Assembly: GCF_003323735.1 (NCBI RefSeq)
Contig: NZ_QOIM01000033.1
Span: 223,483-287,482, forward strand
From: Streptomyces reniochalinae
GTDB taxonomy: Bacteria; Actinomycetota; Actinomycetes; Streptomycetales; Streptomycetaceae
Reading direction: 5' to 3'
Length of the DNA: 64,000 bases
In this document: positions 8,975-22,029 of the stretch, piece after piece
How the letters are laid out: each line of letters starts with the position of its first letter
How positions within the stretch are numbered: the stretch's first letter is position 1
The notes under the pieces: generated by a model
Seen by the model: only the letters and a program-made list of their open reading frames with translations
The model's database searches: none
What the model was told of the DNA's origin: nothing
Made by a program: the position numbers and the translations under genes

Positions 8975-10293
8975 GCCGCCTCCTGACCCAGCCGGCGCAG
9001 GAGCCTGGCGATCTGGTCGGGTGAGATCGACGCCCCCGGCACGTCCTCACCTGCACGCAGCGGCAGCGCGCGAGTCACCCGGGAGACGGTGCGATCCCGG
9101 GGATTCGTGCGGTGTGCCTGCTCCAGGAAGACGAGGCTGCCGCTGAGGTCCGTGCGGAGGGCTGCCAGAAGGGCGGGCGAATGCGTCGTCGCAATCAGCT
9201 GCCGGTACGGGGCGCGCCTGCGCTGCGGCCCGGTTGAGACCCCCACCCGGCGTCGTAGCCGGCGCACCAGATCCGCGACGTACGAGGGGTGCATGCCGTT
9301 CTCCAGCTCTTCCACACACAGCGTGCCGGGCCGCAAGGGGTCCATGGAGGCGGCGAGCAGGCCCAGCATCCGCAGGGTGCCATCGGACAGCAGCGAGGGG
9401 ACCAGCCAGCCGGTGTGCTCGAACTCCACCTCGAAGTCGTACTCGTCCCGCCGCTCGATGAGATACGGCCGCACGTCGCGCAGTCCTTCGACCAACCCGG
9501 CGCAGTCGGCGACATACCGTCCCCAGATATGCGCAGGTGCCCGCTCCAGCCGTGCCAGAGCAAGTGCCAGATGATCGCCGCGCACCCCCAGCGGGGCGTC
9601 CAGACCGGCAGGTGACAGTTGCCGCATGCTCTCGGGGCGGAGCTGAAGGGGCTCCCACCCACGGCACTCATTCGCCACAAGGCCCAGCAGCTCAGCCGCA
9701 CCCCGGCTTTCCGGGAAGACGTCGAACAGGTCGTCCTGGCTCGTGCCCTCGCTGCCAGAGCCCGGGAGGTATCCCTGCCCCTGCCCGACGGGAACGATCT
9801 CCGTACCCGTCCGAGCCAGGAACCGCTCGCGTGCCTGGTGCATCGCTGAGAGCACCCCGTCGTCCAGCCCGATATTCCGCACCCAGTCGGCCGTCTGGAG
9901 GCTGCTGACCCACACGGCGCTCTTGCCACGGACGAGACCGGGAGCGCTGGGAAGACCCGGTTCGCGTTGTTCGCGTGCAACGGTCAGCCGCAGCCGCAAC
10001 GGCAACGGCCCCTCCGCGGCCGGTACCACCATCCCCACCTCGATGGTGAACGCGTCGGGCTGCACACGCCCTTCGTCTCCGCCCCGGTGGAACAGTCCCT
10101 TCGGCGAAAGCCGGACGTCTTCCGCGACAGTCTCCTCGAACCCGTGTAGCACCGTGCCCGCCGCCAGCCGCAGCGCGTCGAACAGGTTGGACTTCCCCGC
10201 CCCGTTCGCCCCCAGCATGATCAATGACGGCGGCACGTCGAGGTGAAATCCCACGAAGGACTTGAAGCCGTCCACCCGGACCTGCGTGATCAT
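8971..10293 (-). CDS. AAA family ATPase (RecF/OLD-like, AAA_21 type)
   Basis: ABC/SMC-like ATPase of 440 residues with no coiled-coil arm long enough for SMC. It starts VDGFKSFVGFHLDVPPSLIM, followed by Walker A GANGAGKSN (about residues 33-41), a signature-like LLSDGTLRMLGLLAA, Walker B LCVEELENGMHP and the H-loop IATTHSPALLAAL. This is the AAA_15/AAA_21 class found in OLD nucleases and anti-phage ATPases. The start ATG at 10293 has GGAGG at the right distance. It is followed directly by the TOPRIM-like gene with a four-base overlap. The pair is isolated between unrelated core genes. Confidence 0.85.
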   Translation of the reverse strand: MITQVRVDGFKSFVGFHLDVPPSLIMLGANGAGKSNLFDALRLAAGTVLHGFEETVAEDVRLSPKGLFHRGGDEGRVQPDAFTIEVGMVVPAAEGPLPLRLRLTVAREQREPGLPSAPGLVRGKSAVWVSSLQTADWVRNIGLDDGVLSAMHQARERFLARTGTEIVPVGQGQGYLPGSGSEGTSQDDLFDVFPESRGAAELLGLVANECRGWEPLQLRPESMRQLSPAGLDAPLGVRGDHLALALARLERAPAHIWGRYVADCAGLVEGLRDVRPYLIERRDEYDFEVEFEHTGWLVPSLLSDGTLRMLGLLAASMDPLRPGTLCVEELENGMHPSYVADLVRRLRRRVGVSTGPQRRRAPYRQLIATTHSPALLAALRTDLSGSLVFLEQAHRTNPRDRTVSRVTRALPLRAGEDVPGASISPDQIARLLRRLGQEAA

Positions 10294-10538
10294 TCAATCC
10301 TCCGACCTGCGACCGTGGCGCACGCGGCCCAGCCTAGCGACGTTCGCGGTGCCCATGTCCCAGGACCGCTCCGCACCGGGAGGGTCTTCGCCTCCGAGAC
10401 GCACGGGGCCCGGTCGGCCCCGGGCCCCGCCCCCATGCCTTCCCGGTCGGTCGGACCCGGCACCGGGTCCGCCACACACAGCGGCCGGGGGTAGCGTGCC
10501 TCTCGAGAAACGGCCGAGCCGTGTGGGAGGCGAGGGCT

Positions 10539-11246
10539 TTGACGAAGGCTGACGCGGAGCTGGCCACACGGCTGGCGGACATGGCACGGGACCTGCTGGC
10601 GCAGACCTCGGTGGACAAGACGCTCGACCGCATCGTGGCGCACGCGGTGAAGCTGGTGGACGGCTGCCAGGACTCGGGGGTGCTGGTGATCGAGGGCGGC
10701 AGACGGGTACGCACCCTGGCCGCCAACAGTGACCTGGTGCACACCTCGGACGCGGTGCAGGAGGAGGTCGGCGAGGGCCCCTGCTTCGACGCGGCCCGGT
10801 ACGCGCACGAGGTCTACCGGATCGAGGACGTCACCCGCGAGGAGGAGCGCTGGGCCCGGTACGTGCCGCGCGCCCGGGAGCTGGGGATCGGCAGCATCAT
10901 GGGCTTCTGCCTGTACACCGAGGACGACAACCTCGGAGCGCTGAACATGTACTCACCGCACCCCGGCGCATTCACCGAGCGCTCCGAGCACATCGGCTGG
11001 CTGCTGGCCTCCCACGCGGCCGTCGCCTTCTCCAGCGCCCGCAGCCACGCGCAACTGGAGACGGCCATGGCCTCCCGGCACGACATCGGCGCCGCCATGG
11101 GCATCCTCATGGAGCGGTACTCCATACCCGCGCAGCAGGCGTTCACCGTCTTGAAGGAGAGCTCGCAGACGCAGAACGTGAAACTGCGCGACATCGCCCG
11201 CACGGTCGCCGAGACGGGAGAGATCCCCGGCGCGGTCGACCGATGA
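10539..11246 (+). CDS. GAF and ANTAR domain regulator
   Basis: About 235 residues. An N-terminal GAF sensor domain (residues about 5-150, including GEGPCFDAARY and IGSIMGFCLYTEDDNLGALNMYS) is followed by a C-terminal ANTAR RNA-binding domain (about 160-225, RHDIGAAMGILMERYSIPAQQAFTVLKESSQ). ANTAR proteins bind paired hairpins in nascent RNA to prevent termination. I choose TTG 10539 because GGGAGG at 10525-10530 is eight bases upstream; a GTG at 10521 lacks such a site. It is divergent from the ATPase pair. The target RNA and ligand are unknown. Confidence 0.85.
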   Translation: MTKADAELATRLADMARDLLAQTSVDKTLDRIVAHAVKLVDGCQDSGVLVIEGGRRVRTLAANSDLVHTSDAVQEEVGEGPCFDAARYAHEVYRIEDVTREEERWARYVPRARELGIGSIMGFCLYTEDDNLGALNMYSPHPGAFTERSEHIGWLLASHAAVAFSSARSHAQLETAMASRHDIGAAMGILMERYSIPAQQAFTVLKESSQTQNVKLRDIARTVAETGEIPGAVDR

Positions 11247-11308
11247 CCTCCCGGCCGCCCGGGCGTGCCGCGGTCCCTGCCCGCCCCCACCCGCCGCGGC
11301 GCCGACGG

Positions 11309-11314
11309 CATAAT
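11309..11314 (+). promoter_or_regulatory. Leaderless -10 box of the MBL hydrolase gene
   Basis: CATAAT followed by exactly seven bases and then ATG 11322. There is no ribosome-binding site. This is the usual geometry of leaderless transcripts in Streptomyces, where transcription starts at the A of ATG. Confidence 0.5.
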
Positions 11315-11321
11315 CGGCCCC

Positions 11322-12284
11322 ATGGTGCTCACTCCTTCGAATCTCCGTGTCCTCGGTGACGGCCTCTACCTGTGGAACCCTCCCGAGCGCGGGTGGGGAC
11401 TCGCCAACTGCGGACTGGTCACCAGCGCGGCGGAAGGCCTGTGGATCGACACGCCCTACGACCGGCCGATGGCCGAGGCGTTCCTCGCCGCGTCCCGGGA
11501 AGTTCTGGGCGACGCCCCGATCGGGCGCATAGCCGTCACGCACGCCAACGGCGACCACCTGTGGGGCGCCGACGTACTGCCGGGCGCCGAGGTGATCGCG
11601 ACGCGTGAGGCGCGCCACCACCTCGAGATCGAACCGACCCCGCAGCAGCTGAGCGGCCTGATCGAGGCGGCGGGCGACTCACCCCTGGGCGCCTACCTCG
11701 CCCGCCACTTCGGCCACTTCGACTGGTCGTCCACCCGGGTCGTGGCGCCCACCACGGTGTTCGAGGGCGAACTGGAGCTGACGGTCGGCGCGCACACCGT
11801 CGTGCTCACCAGCCTGCCGCCCGCGCACACCGCGGGGGACATGACGGTCCACCTGCCCGAGCACGGCGTGGTCTTCACCGGCGACATCGTCTTCGGTACG
11901 ACCCCCGAGTCGCCCGGTGACCACGCGATCCACTGGGCGGGTCCGCTCGCCAACGTCATCGCCGCGTGCGAGCGGGTGCTGGCCACCGGCGCCGAGACCA
12001 TCGTCCCAGGCCACGGCCCCGTGCTGGACCCCGACGGTCTCCGCGACCACATCGACTACCTCGCCCACCTCCGCGAGCGCGCGCACGCCCTGCACGCGCG
12101 GGGCGTCTCCGCACTCGACGCGGCCCGCGAGGTGGCCGACGAGGCACGCCGGCCCGAACTGGCCCTGGCAGAACGCCTGGTCGTGACCGTCGGCTCGGAG
12201 TACCGCCACCTGGACGGGACACCGCCGCTCCCCCTCGCCCAGGTCATGGAGGACGTGGCGGCGTTCGCCGCGGAACGCGCCTGA
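11322..12284 (+). CDS. MBL fold metallo-hydrolase
   Basis: Metallo-beta-lactamase fold protein of about 320 residues. The metal motif reads THANGDH, where the usual second histidine of HxHxDH is Asn, a variant found in many actinobacterial members. Further ligands are in PPAHTAGDM, FTGDIVFG and VPGHGP. Substrate is unknown; lactonase, glyoxalase-like and sulfur-compound hydrolase activities occur in the fold. The ATG at 11322 is preferred over an upstream in-frame start at 11265 because it fits a leaderless promoter and the family N-terminus. Confidence 0.85.
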   Translation: MVLTPSNLRVLGDGLYLWNPPERGWGLANCGLVTSAAEGLWIDTPYDRPMAEAFLAASREVLGDAPIGRIAVTHANGDHLWGADVLPGAEVIATREARHHLEIEPTPQQLSGLIEAAGDSPLGAYLARHFGHFDWSSTRVVAPTTVFEGELELTVGAHTVVLTSLPPAHTAGDMTVHLPEHGVVFTGDIVFGTTPESPGDHAIHWAGPLANVIAACERVLATGAETIVPGHGPVLDPDGLRDHIDYLAHLRERAHALHARGVSALDAAREVADEARRPELALAERLVVTVGSEYRHLDGTPPLPLAQVMEDVAAFAAERA

Positions 12285-12405
12285 CGCGGGCCCCCCTGCG
12301 GGCGGACCCGGGCGGCACCGGCCGCGGCCACGCGACCCCGGCTGAACGCCGAGGACCCGGCGGGCCCGGCATAGCCCCCAGCGGAGCCCGGCGCACACGC
12401 CAAGG

Positions 12406-12485
12406 ACCCGGCGGGCAACGGCGAAGGGCCCGGCGGATGCGCCGGCGACCCGGCGGGCATGGCGAAGGGCCCGGCGGTCGGCGAC
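12406..12485. repeat. Short degenerate GC-rich direct repeats
   Basis: The 17-base word GGCGAAGGGCCCGGCGG occurs at 12420-12436 and 12461-12477, inside a longer unit of about 42 bases that begins ACCCGGCGGGC. It lies between two convergent genes. Probably slippage of GC-rich DNA; no function is evident. Confidence 0.5.
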
Positions 12486-12501
12486 CGGCGGGCCCTCGCA
12501 G

Positions 12502-12528
12502 GGGCGGCGCCCGCGCGGGGCGCCGCCC
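12502..12528. terminator. Bidirectional terminator between MBL hydrolase and gatB
   Basis: Perfect 10-bp GC stem (12502-12511 with 12519-12528) around a seven-base loop, 24 bases beyond the gatB stop on the minus strand and in the convergent gap. Confidence 0.6.
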
Positions 12529-12552
12529 TGACACATCGTCGAGGCGCGGAGG

Positions 12553-14061
12553 TCAGCCCTCCACGCCGAGCCGCTCCAGGATCATCTGGCGGGCGCGGCC
12601 GGCGTCCGCCTGGCCGCGCGTCGCCTTCATGACGGCGCCCACCAGGGCGCCGGCGGCCTGGACCTTGCCGCCGCGGATCTTCTCGGCGACGTCCGGGTTG
12701 CCCGCGATCGCCTCGTCCACGGCGGCGCCGAGCGCCCCCTCGTCGGAGACGACGGCCAGGCCGCGCTTGCCGACAACCTCGTCCGGGGTGCCCTCACCGG
12801 CCAGCACGCCCTCGATGGTCTGCCGGGCCAGCTTGTCGTTGAGGGAGCCCTCGGCGACCAGCGCGCAGATCCGGGCGACCTGCTCGGGCGTGATGGGAAG
12901 CGCGGTCAGCTCGACGCCGTCCTCGTTGGCGCGGCGCGCCAGCTCGCCCATCCACCACTTGCGGGCCTGGTCGGCGGGCGCGCCCGCGTCCACGGTGGCG
13001 ACGATCGGGTCCACCGCACCGGCGTTGAGGACCGACTGCATCTCGTGCTCGGAGATGCCCCACTCCTCGCGCAGCCGCATCCGGCGCACCCGCGGCAGCT
13101 CCGGCAGCGTGCCGCGCAGCTCCTCGACCCACTCGCGCGAGGGCGCGACGGGCACCAGGTCGGGCTCGGGGAAGTAGCGGTAGTCCTCCGCCTCCTCCTT
13201 GACGCGGCCCGAGGTGGTGGAGCCGTCCTCCTCGTGGAAGTGGCGGGTCTCCTGGATGATGGTGCCGCCGGACGAGAGCACGGCGGCGTGCCGCTGGATC
13301 TCGAACCGGGCCGCACGCTCGACGCTGCGCAGCGAGTTGACGTTCTTCGTCTCGCTGCGGGTGCCGAACTTCTCCACGCCCTTGGGGCGCAGCGAGAGGT
13401 TCACGTCGCAGCGCATCTGGCCCATCTCCATGCGGGCGTCGGAGACGCCGAGCGCCTTGATCAGCTCGCGCAGCTCGGCGACGTAGGCCTTGGCGACCTC
13501 GGGGGCGCGCTCACCGGCGCCCTGGATGGGCTTGGTGACGATCTCGATGAGCGGGATACCGGCCCGGTTGTAGTCGAGCAGCGAGTGCGAGGCGCCGTGG
13601 ATGCGCCCGGTGGCACCGCCCACGTGGGTGGACTTGCCGGTGTCCTCCTCCATGTGGGCGCGCTCGATCTCGACGCGGAAGACCTCGCCGTCCTCCAGCT
13701 GGACGTCCAGATAGCCGTCGAAGGCGATCGGCTCGTCGTACTGGGAGGTCTGGAAGTTCTTCGGCATGTCCGGGTAGAAGTAGTTCTTCCGGGCGAAGCG
13801 GCACCAGTCGGCGATGGAGCAGTTCAGCGCGAGGCCGATGCGGATGGCCGACTCGACGCCCGTCCTGTTGACGACGGGCAGGGCGCCGGGCAGGCCGAGG
13901 CAGGTGGGGCAGACCTGGCTGTTCGCGTCGGCGCCCAGCTCGGTCGAGCAGCCGCAGAACATCTTGGTCCTGGTGCCGAGCTCGACGTGGACCTCGAGGC
14001 CCATGACGGGGTCGTAGGAGGCCAGCGCCTCGTCGTACGACACCAGTTCGGTGACGGTCAC
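12553..14061 (-). CDS. gatB: Asp-tRNA(Asn)/Glu-tRNA(Gln) amidotransferase subunit B
   Basis: Subunit B of GatCAB, which amidates misacylated Glu-tRNA(Gln) and Asp-tRNA(Asn); it binds the tRNA and carries the kinase-like active site. About 502 residues, normal for the family. The N-terminal core is clear ([20 protein letters not shown]), as are zinc cysteines in FCGCSTEL and [10 protein letters not shown]. The C-terminal YqeY-like tRNA-binding tail ends [20 protein letters not shown] take GTG 14061 because GAGAAAGG lies upstream and the residues before it in the longer frame do not look like the family. Third enzyme gene of the gatC-gatA-small gene-gatB run. Confidence 0.95.
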   Translation of the reverse strand: MTVTELVSYDEALASYDPVMGLEVHVELGTRTKMFCGCSTELGADANSQVCPTCLGLPGALPVVNRTGVESAIRIGLALNCSIADWCRFARKNYFYPDMPKNFQTSQYDEPIAFDGYLDVQLEDGEVFRVEIERAHMEEDTGKSTHVGGATGRIHGASHSLLDYNRAGIPLIEIVTKPIQGAGERAPEVAKAYVAELRELIKALGVSDARMEMGQMRCDVNLSLRPKGVEKFGTRSETKNVNSLRSVERAARFEIQRHAAVLSSGGTIIQETRHFHEEDGSTTSGRVKEEAEDYRYFPEPDLVPVAPSREWVEELRGTLPELPRVRRMRLREEWGISEHEMQSVLNAGAVDPIVATVDAGAPADQARKWWMGELARRANEDGVELTALPITPEQVARICALVAEGSLNDKLARQTIEGVLAGEGTPDEVVGKRGLAVVSDEGALGAAVDEAIAGNPDVAEKIRGGKVQAAGALVGAVMKATRGQADAGRARQMILERLGVEG

Positions 14062-14086
14062 GGAAACTTTACCTTTCTCGACCGCG

Positions 14087-14329
14087 TCAGTCGTCGAGGA
14101 TGTCGTCGACGTCGAGACGGCGCAGCTCACGCACGAGCAGCACGACGCCGGTGACGATGCCGGCCGCGGAGACCGCCACGTCGATCAGCTGAAGCGTGTC
14201 CCCTTCCTTCCGCGCCTCCTTGGCGCGCTTGACGGTGCCGGGGACACCGATGAGCGACGTGGCGATGGAGAAGTACAGCCCGGTCCTGGACTTCTTGAAA
14301 CCCTTGGCCTTCTCAAGCTTCGAACTCAC
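14087..14329 (-). CDS. Small membrane-associated protein inside the gat operon
   Basis: Protein of 80 residues, basic at the N-terminus ([16 protein letters not shown]), with two hydrophobic stretches ([14 protein letters not shown] and [17 protein letters not shown]) and an acidic end (LDVDDILDD). It starts at GTG 14329, overlapping the gatA stop by four bases (GTGA), with GAGGAGG upstream. This coupling shows the start and makes it a real gene. It sits between gatA and gatB; I recall a hypothetical gene at the same place in other Streptomyces. Function unknown. Confidence 0.75.
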   Translation of the reverse strand: MSSKLEKAKGFKKSRTGLYFSIATSLIGVPGTVKRAKEARKEGDTLQLIDVAVSAAGIVTGVVLLVRELRRLDVDDILDD

Positions 14330-15822
14330 AGCGACGGTGCCTCCTCTAGCAGCGGGTGACCCCAACGTGCCTGGTAGGCGGCCTCCACGGCCGCACCGAC
14401 ACGGTAGAGCCTGTCATCGGCCATGGCGGGGGCGATGATTTGCAGCCCCACGGGGAGCCCGTCCTCCGGCGCGAGACCGCACGGGATCGACATGGCGGAG
14501 TTGCCCGCCAGGTTGGACGGGATGGTGCACAGGTCGGCGAGGTACATCGCCACCGGGTCGTCGGCGCGCTCCCCGATCGGGAAGGCGGTGGTCGGCGTGG
14601 TCGGCGAGACCACGACGTCCACCTGCTCGAACGCCTTCTCGAAGTCCCGCGTGATCAGGGTGCGGACCTTCTGCGCTGACCCGTAGTACGCGTCGTAGTA
14701 GCCGGAGCTGAGCGCGTAGGTGCCCAGCATCACGCGCCGCTTGACCTCGTCGCCGAAGCCCGCCTCGCGGGTCAGCGCGGTGACCTCCTCCGCCGAGTGC
14801 GTACCGTCGTCGCCGGTCCGCATCCCGTACCGCATGGCGTCGAAGCGGGCCAGGTTCGAGGAGCACTCCGAGGGCGCGATCAGGTAGTAGGCCGCCAGCG
14901 CCTTGGTGAACGAGGGGCAGGACAGCTCCACCACCTCGGCGCCCAGCTCACGCAGCAGCGCGACCGACTCGTCGAACCGCTGCATCACCCCCGCCTGGTA
15001 GCCCTCGCCGCGGAACTCCTTGACGACGCCGACCCGCAGGCCCTTGACCTCGCCGTTCCGCGCCGCCTCCACCACGTCGGGGACCGGCTGCGCGATGGAC
15101 GTCGAGTCCTTCTCGTCGTGGCCCGCGATCACGCTGTGCAGCAGCGCCGCGTCCAGCACCGTACGGGCACACGGGCCGCCCTGGTCGAGCGACGAGGAGA
15201 ACGCGACCATGCCGTAGCGGGAGACACCGCCGTACGTCGGCTTCACACCGACGGTCCCGGTCACGGCCGCCGGCTGGCGGATGGAGCCACCGGTGTCCGT
15301 ACCGATCGCCAGCGGCGCCTCGTACGCCGCGAGCGAAGCGGCCGAGCCGCCCCCCGAACCTCCCGGGATGCGGGTGAGGTCCCACGGGTTGCCCGTCGGG
15401 CCGTACGCGCTGTTCTCCGTCGACGAGCCCATGGCGAACTCGTCCATGTTGGTCTTGCCGATGATGACGACGTCGGCGTCCTTGAGCCGCTTGGTGACCG
15501 TCGCGTCGTACGGCGGCACCCAGCCCTGGAGGATCTTCGAGCCCGCGGTCGTCGGCACGCCCTCGGTGGTGAACAGGTCCTTCAGCGCCAGCGGCACCCC
15601 CGCCAGCGGGCCCAGCTTCTCGCCGCGCTCCCGCTTGGCGTCCACCTCGCGGGCCTGCGCGAGCGCGCCCTCGCGGTCCACGTGCAAGAACGCGTTGACC
15701 TTCTCGTCCACGGCCTCGATCCGGGCCAGGTGCGCCTCGGTCACCTCGACCGCGGTCAGCTCGCCACGCGCGATCCCCGCCGCCAGCTCGGCGGCGGTCA
15801 GCTTGATCAGTTCACCGGCCAT
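14326..15822 (-). CDS. gatA: Asp-tRNA(Asn)/Glu-tRNA(Gln) amidotransferase subunit A
   Basis: Amidase-signature subunit that releases ammonia from glutamine for GatB. About 498 residues. The catalytic lysine is in [12 protein letters not shown], the Gly/Ser loop is [12 protein letters not shown], and the cis-Ser and nucleophile Ser lie in [15 protein letters not shown] 15822 is preferred because GGGAGGAG is eight bases upstream; a GTG at 15831 overlapping the gatC stop is also possible. It couples to the small gene downstream through a GTGA overlap. Confidence 0.95.
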   Translation of the reverse strand: MAGELIKLTAAELAAGIARGELTAVEVTEAHLARIEAVDEKVNAFLHVDREGALAQAREVDAKRERGEKLGPLAGVPLALKDLFTTEGVPTTAGSKILQGWVPPYDATVTKRLKDADVVIIGKTNMDEFAMGSSTENSAYGPTGNPWDLTRIPGGSGGGSAASLAAYEAPLAIGTDTGGSIRQPAAVTGTVGVKPTYGGVSRYGMVAFSSSLDQGGPCARTVLDAALLHSVIAGHDEKDSTSIAQPVPDVVEAARNGEVKGLRVGVVKEFRGEGYQAGVMQRFDESVALLRELGAEVVELSCPSFTKALAAYYLIAPSECSSNLARFDAMRYGMRTGDDGTHSAEEVTALTREAGFGDEVKRRVMLGTYALSSGYYDAYYGSAQKVRTLITRDFEKAFEQVDVVVSPTTPTTAFPIGERADDPVAMYLADLCTIPSNLAGNSAMSIPCGLAPEDGLPVGLQIIAPAMADDRLYRVGAAVEAAYQARWGHPLLEEAPSL

Positions 15823-15827
15823 CCCGG

Positions 15828-16127
15828 TCACTCCTCCCCCAGGATCTGCGGCACCTTGAAACGCTGCTGCTCTCGCGCAGGCGCTCCGGAAAGCGCCTGC
15901 TGCGGGGTCAGCGACGGACGGACCTCGTCCTGCCGCATGACGTTCGTCAGCGGGAGCGGGTGGGAGGTCGGCGGTACGGCAGCGTCGTCGGCGACTTCAG
16001 AGACGGCGGCTACCGCGCCGATGATGTCGTCGAGCTGACCGGCGAAGTGATCGAGCTCTTCGTCCTTCAGCTCCAGACGCGCCAGCTTCGCGAGGTGGGC
16101 GACCTCCTCGCGTGAGATGCCAGGCAT
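15828..16127 (-). CDS. gatC: Asp-tRNA(Asn)/Glu-tRNA(Gln) amidotransferase subunit C
   Basis: Subunit C of 99 residues, which wraps GatA and stabilises the complex. The family pattern [20 protein letters not shown] opens the protein, followed by [16 protein letters not shown] and a C-terminal LRQD-like segment ([13 protein letters not shown]). The start ATG 16127 has AGAGGAC upstream. First gene of the gat operon; its stop abuts gatA. Confidence 0.95.
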   Translation of the reverse strand: MPGISREEVAHLAKLARLELKDEELDHFAGQLDDIIGAVAAVSEVADDAAVPPTSHPLPLTNVMRQDEVRPSLTPQQALSGAPAREQQRFKVPQILGEE

Positions 16128-16269
16128 GCGGCGGTCCTCTTGATGGGTGAGTTGCGGATTGTCCGCCCCAATCCTATGGGGCCCGCGCCCCTGCCGTTCC
16201 CCTCCCTGGCCGCTCCCCCCGTCCACCGCCGCAGAGCCCGGCGGCCGAACCCCCGTGACCTGGGCTTGC

Positions 16270-18456
16270 TCACGGAGTGTGTGCGGGGGGCGGGGCAGCG
16301 GGAAGGGCCCGGTTCACCGAGACCTCGCGGGCCCTCAGCCACGCGGTGGTCTCCCCCGGGGGCATCGCCGCGGCTACCAGCCACCCCTGGACGGCATCGC
16401 ACCCCAGGTCGCGCAGCCTCTCCCACGTCTCGTCGTCCTCCACCCCCTCGGCGACGACGAGGAGACCGAGCGAGTGCGCGAGGTCGACGGTGCAGCGCAC
16501 GATCTCGGCGTCCTCGGTGTCGACGGCGAGCCGCGCCACGAAGGAACGGTCGATCTTGAGCTCGCTGACCGGCAGCCGCCGCAGGTGGACCAGCGAGGAG
16601 TACCCGGTCCCGAAGTCGTCGAGCGACATCTTCACCCCGTGCCCGGTCAGGCCCGCCAGGGTGTCGGCGGCCTGCTGCGGGTCCTCCAGGAGGACGTGCT
16701 CGGTGATCTCCAGCTGGAGCGCCCCCGGCGGCACACCGTGCCGGGCGAGCCGGGCGGCGACGGCCCCGGCGAAGCCGGGCGAGTGGACGTCGCGCGGCGA
16801 GACGTTGACGGCGACGGGCACCGTCAGCCCGCCGGAGCGCCAGAGCGCGACCTGCGCGAGCGCGGTCTCCAGCACGTACTCGGTCAGCCTCGGCATCAGC
16901 CCCGACGTCTCGGCGATGGCGATGAACTCGTCCGGGGGGACCCGGCCCCGCTCGGGGTGGACCCACCGCACCAGCGCCTCCAGCCCTGAGACGGTGCCGT
17001 CGAACCCGACCTTGGGCTGGTAGTGGAGCTCGACCTCGCCGGCGTCCAGCGCCCTGCGCAGGTCGGCGAGGAGACCGAGGCGGTCGGGCGTGTTGCCGTC
17101 GCGGGTGGCCTCGTAGACCTCGACGGCGGTCCGGTCGCGCTTGGCCTCGTACATGGCCACGTCGGCGCGGCGCAGCAGACCTTCGGCCTCGGTGGCGTGG
17201 TCGGGGTAGACGGCGACGCCCGCGCTGGCCTCCAGCACCAGCGTCAGCCCGTCCAGATCCAGCGGGGAGCCGAGCGCGGAGACCAGGCCGCGGGCGACGC
17301 GCTGGGCGCTGGTCGTGGAGTCGGCGACGGGCAGCAGCACCGCGAACTCGTCGCCGCCCAGGCGGGCGGCCTCGGCGCCGCGCGGCAGCGCCGCCCGCAG
17401 CCGCTCGGCGATCTGCAACAGCAGCCGGTCGCCCGCGAGGTGGCCGAGGGTGTCGTTGACGGACCGGAAGCGGTCGAGGTCGATGAGGACGAGCGCGGAG
17501 CGCGACGCGGTGCGCTCCGCTTCGTCCAGTGCCGCCCAGGCGCGCTCCAGCAGCCACAGCCGGTTGGGCAGCCCGGTGAGCGGGTCGCGCAGCTGCTCCT
17601 CGGCGCGGGCGCGGGCGATGCGCAGCGTGGAGTCGAGCGCGATCAGCGGCACCGCGAACAGCGGCAGCGTGAGCGGCTTGTGGTAGGCGACGACGGCGAT
17701 GAGCGGGGCGATCCCCAGCAGGGCGACGCCCACCAGACCCTGGCGGATCAGCGCGGTGCGCAGTGTGGAGGGCAGGCTGCGGGTGCGCGGGGCGAAGCAG
17801 AACCACTGCAACCCGCGGGTGAACAGGAGGTAGAGAGCGGCGGCGAGCGGTATCTCCACGACCGCGGCCAGGCTCCACTCGTCCGGCCCCCACGGCCGCT
17901 CGACCGAGGGGCACACCCCGCACACGGCGAGCGCCAGGCTGGCGACGCCGATGCCGAGGAGGTCGATGGCGCCGTGCACGAGGGCCTGCCGCCATTTGTG
18001 CCGGCGTGCGGCGCCGACCAGGGCGACGACGGCGAGACTGACCAGCAGCGCCGGCACCCAGCCGTGCAGCAGCAGGATCGCCAGCGTCAGCGCCGGCCCC
18101 GACCCGGTGCCGCCCCACCAGCGGTCGCGGCCCATGGTGACCAGGTGGGCGACCACGCATCCGGTGAGGACCGCGAACGACCATCCGGCGGTGGAGCCGG
18201 GGAAGAGCGCGTGGCCTTCCCACAGGACGCGGACGACACCCCCGATCAGCGCCAGCGCGGCGGCGGCGACGACGAGCACGGGCAGCGCGGGCGGGCGGGC
18301 GGCGAGCAGCCGCAGGAGCCGGGTCTCCTCACTCCGCGCCCCGCCGGCCGGCGCGCCGCCGGGGCGCGCCTCGGCGCCGTGTGCCGCCCCGCCCCGCGTG
18401 CCGTCCGAGGGCAGGCGGGAGAACGGGGGCCCGGAGCCCCCGGAGAAATCCAGCAT
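16270..18456 (-). CDS. rmdB: GGDEF-EAL membrane protein, RmdB-like c-di-GMP enzyme
   Basis: Protein of 728 residues. A Pro/Gly-rich N-terminus precedes about six hydrophobic segments (residues about 50-270). The GGDEF domain keeps its motif ([11 protein letters not shown]), and the EAL domain keeps [35 protein letters not shown] and [11 protein letters not shown]. Both domains look catalytically competent. The position next to ligA and gatCAB matches, from memory, S. coelicolor SCO5495 (RmdB), a c-di-GMP phosphodiesterase that affects development; the symbol rests on that synteny. The likely role is tuning c-di-GMP, which controls BldD and sporulation timing. Confidence 0.85.
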   Translation of the reverse strand: MLDFSGGSGPPFSRLPSDGTRGGAAHGAEARPGGAPAGGARSEETRLLRLLAARPPALPVLVVAAAALALIGGVVRVLWEGHALFPGSTAGWSFAVLTGCVVAHLVTMGRDRWWGGTGSGPALTLAILLLHGWVPALLVSLAVVALVGAARRHKWRQALVHGAIDLLGIGVASLALAVCGVCPSVERPWGPDEWSLAAVVEIPLAAALYLLFTRGLQWFCFAPRTRSLPSTLRTALIRQGLVGVALLGIAPLIAVVAYHKPLTLPLFAVPLIALDSTLRIARARAEEQLRDPLTGLPNRLWLLERAWAALDEAERTASRSALVLIDLDRFRSVNDTLGHLAGDRLLLQIAERLRAALPRGAEAARLGGDEFAVLLPVADSTTSAQRVARGLVSALGSPLDLDGLTLVLEASAGVAVYPDHATEAEGLLRRADVAMYEAKRDRTAVEVYEATRDGNTPDRLGLLADLRRALDAGEVELHYQPKVGFDGTVSGLEALVRWVHPERGRVPPDEFIAIAETSGLMPRLTEYVLETALAQVALWRSGGLTVPVAVNVSPRDVHSPGFAGAVAARLARHGVPPGALQLEITEHVLLEDPQQAADTLAGLTGHGVKMSLDDFGTGYSSLVHLRRLPVSELKIDRSFVARLAVDTEDAEIVRCTVDLAHSLGLLVVAEGVEDDETWERLRDLGCDAVQGWLVAAAMPPGETTAWLRAREVSVNRALPAAPPPAHTP

Positions 18457-18625
18457 CCTGGTCCCTCTCGCAGCCGTCCACGCCTGCCCTCGCCACGACA
18501 GGCGTCTACGTCAACAGTAGGCCGCTGCCTGGGAAGAGGGGCAGCGATCGGCCGCTGTTGCCTCAATGCGTTCGCAGCCGGTGCGAGCAACTGCCGGTCG
18601 TGGTACGGCGCCTGTGGGCCCGGGG

Positions 18626-18660
18626 CCTGTGCCCCGGGCACGAAAGGGGCGGGGCACAGG
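18626..18660. terminator. Hairpin downstream of ligA
   Basis: Inverted repeat with 10-bp arms (18626-18635 and 18651-18660) about 90 bases past the ligA stop on the minus strand. The rest of the 18457-18748 gap holds no gene I can support. Confidence 0.45.
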
Positions 18661-18748
18661 TGGCTGGATGTGGCCCGTGCGCGAGTGGCGAACTCCTCAG
18701 GCGCCGTCGCGGATGGCCCCGGACTCGCCCCTGGTGACCGCCCTCGCG

Positions 18749-22021
<3,273 letters not shown>

Positions 22022-22029
<8 letters not shown>

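Noticed and set aside
8324..10293. Calling the ATPase/TOPRIM pair PARIS
   Set aside because: The TOPRIM partner looks more like DUF4276 than the DUF4435 of AriB, and I cannot run the profile search that would decide it.
10521..10538. GTG 10521 as the start of the GAF-ANTAR gene
   Set aside because: The strong GGGAGG lies inside this extension and is correctly spaced for TTG 10539.
12285..12552. GC-rich repeats as a regulatory RNA
   Set aside because: The units are degenerate and lie between convergent genes; a terminator hairpin is the only supported structure.
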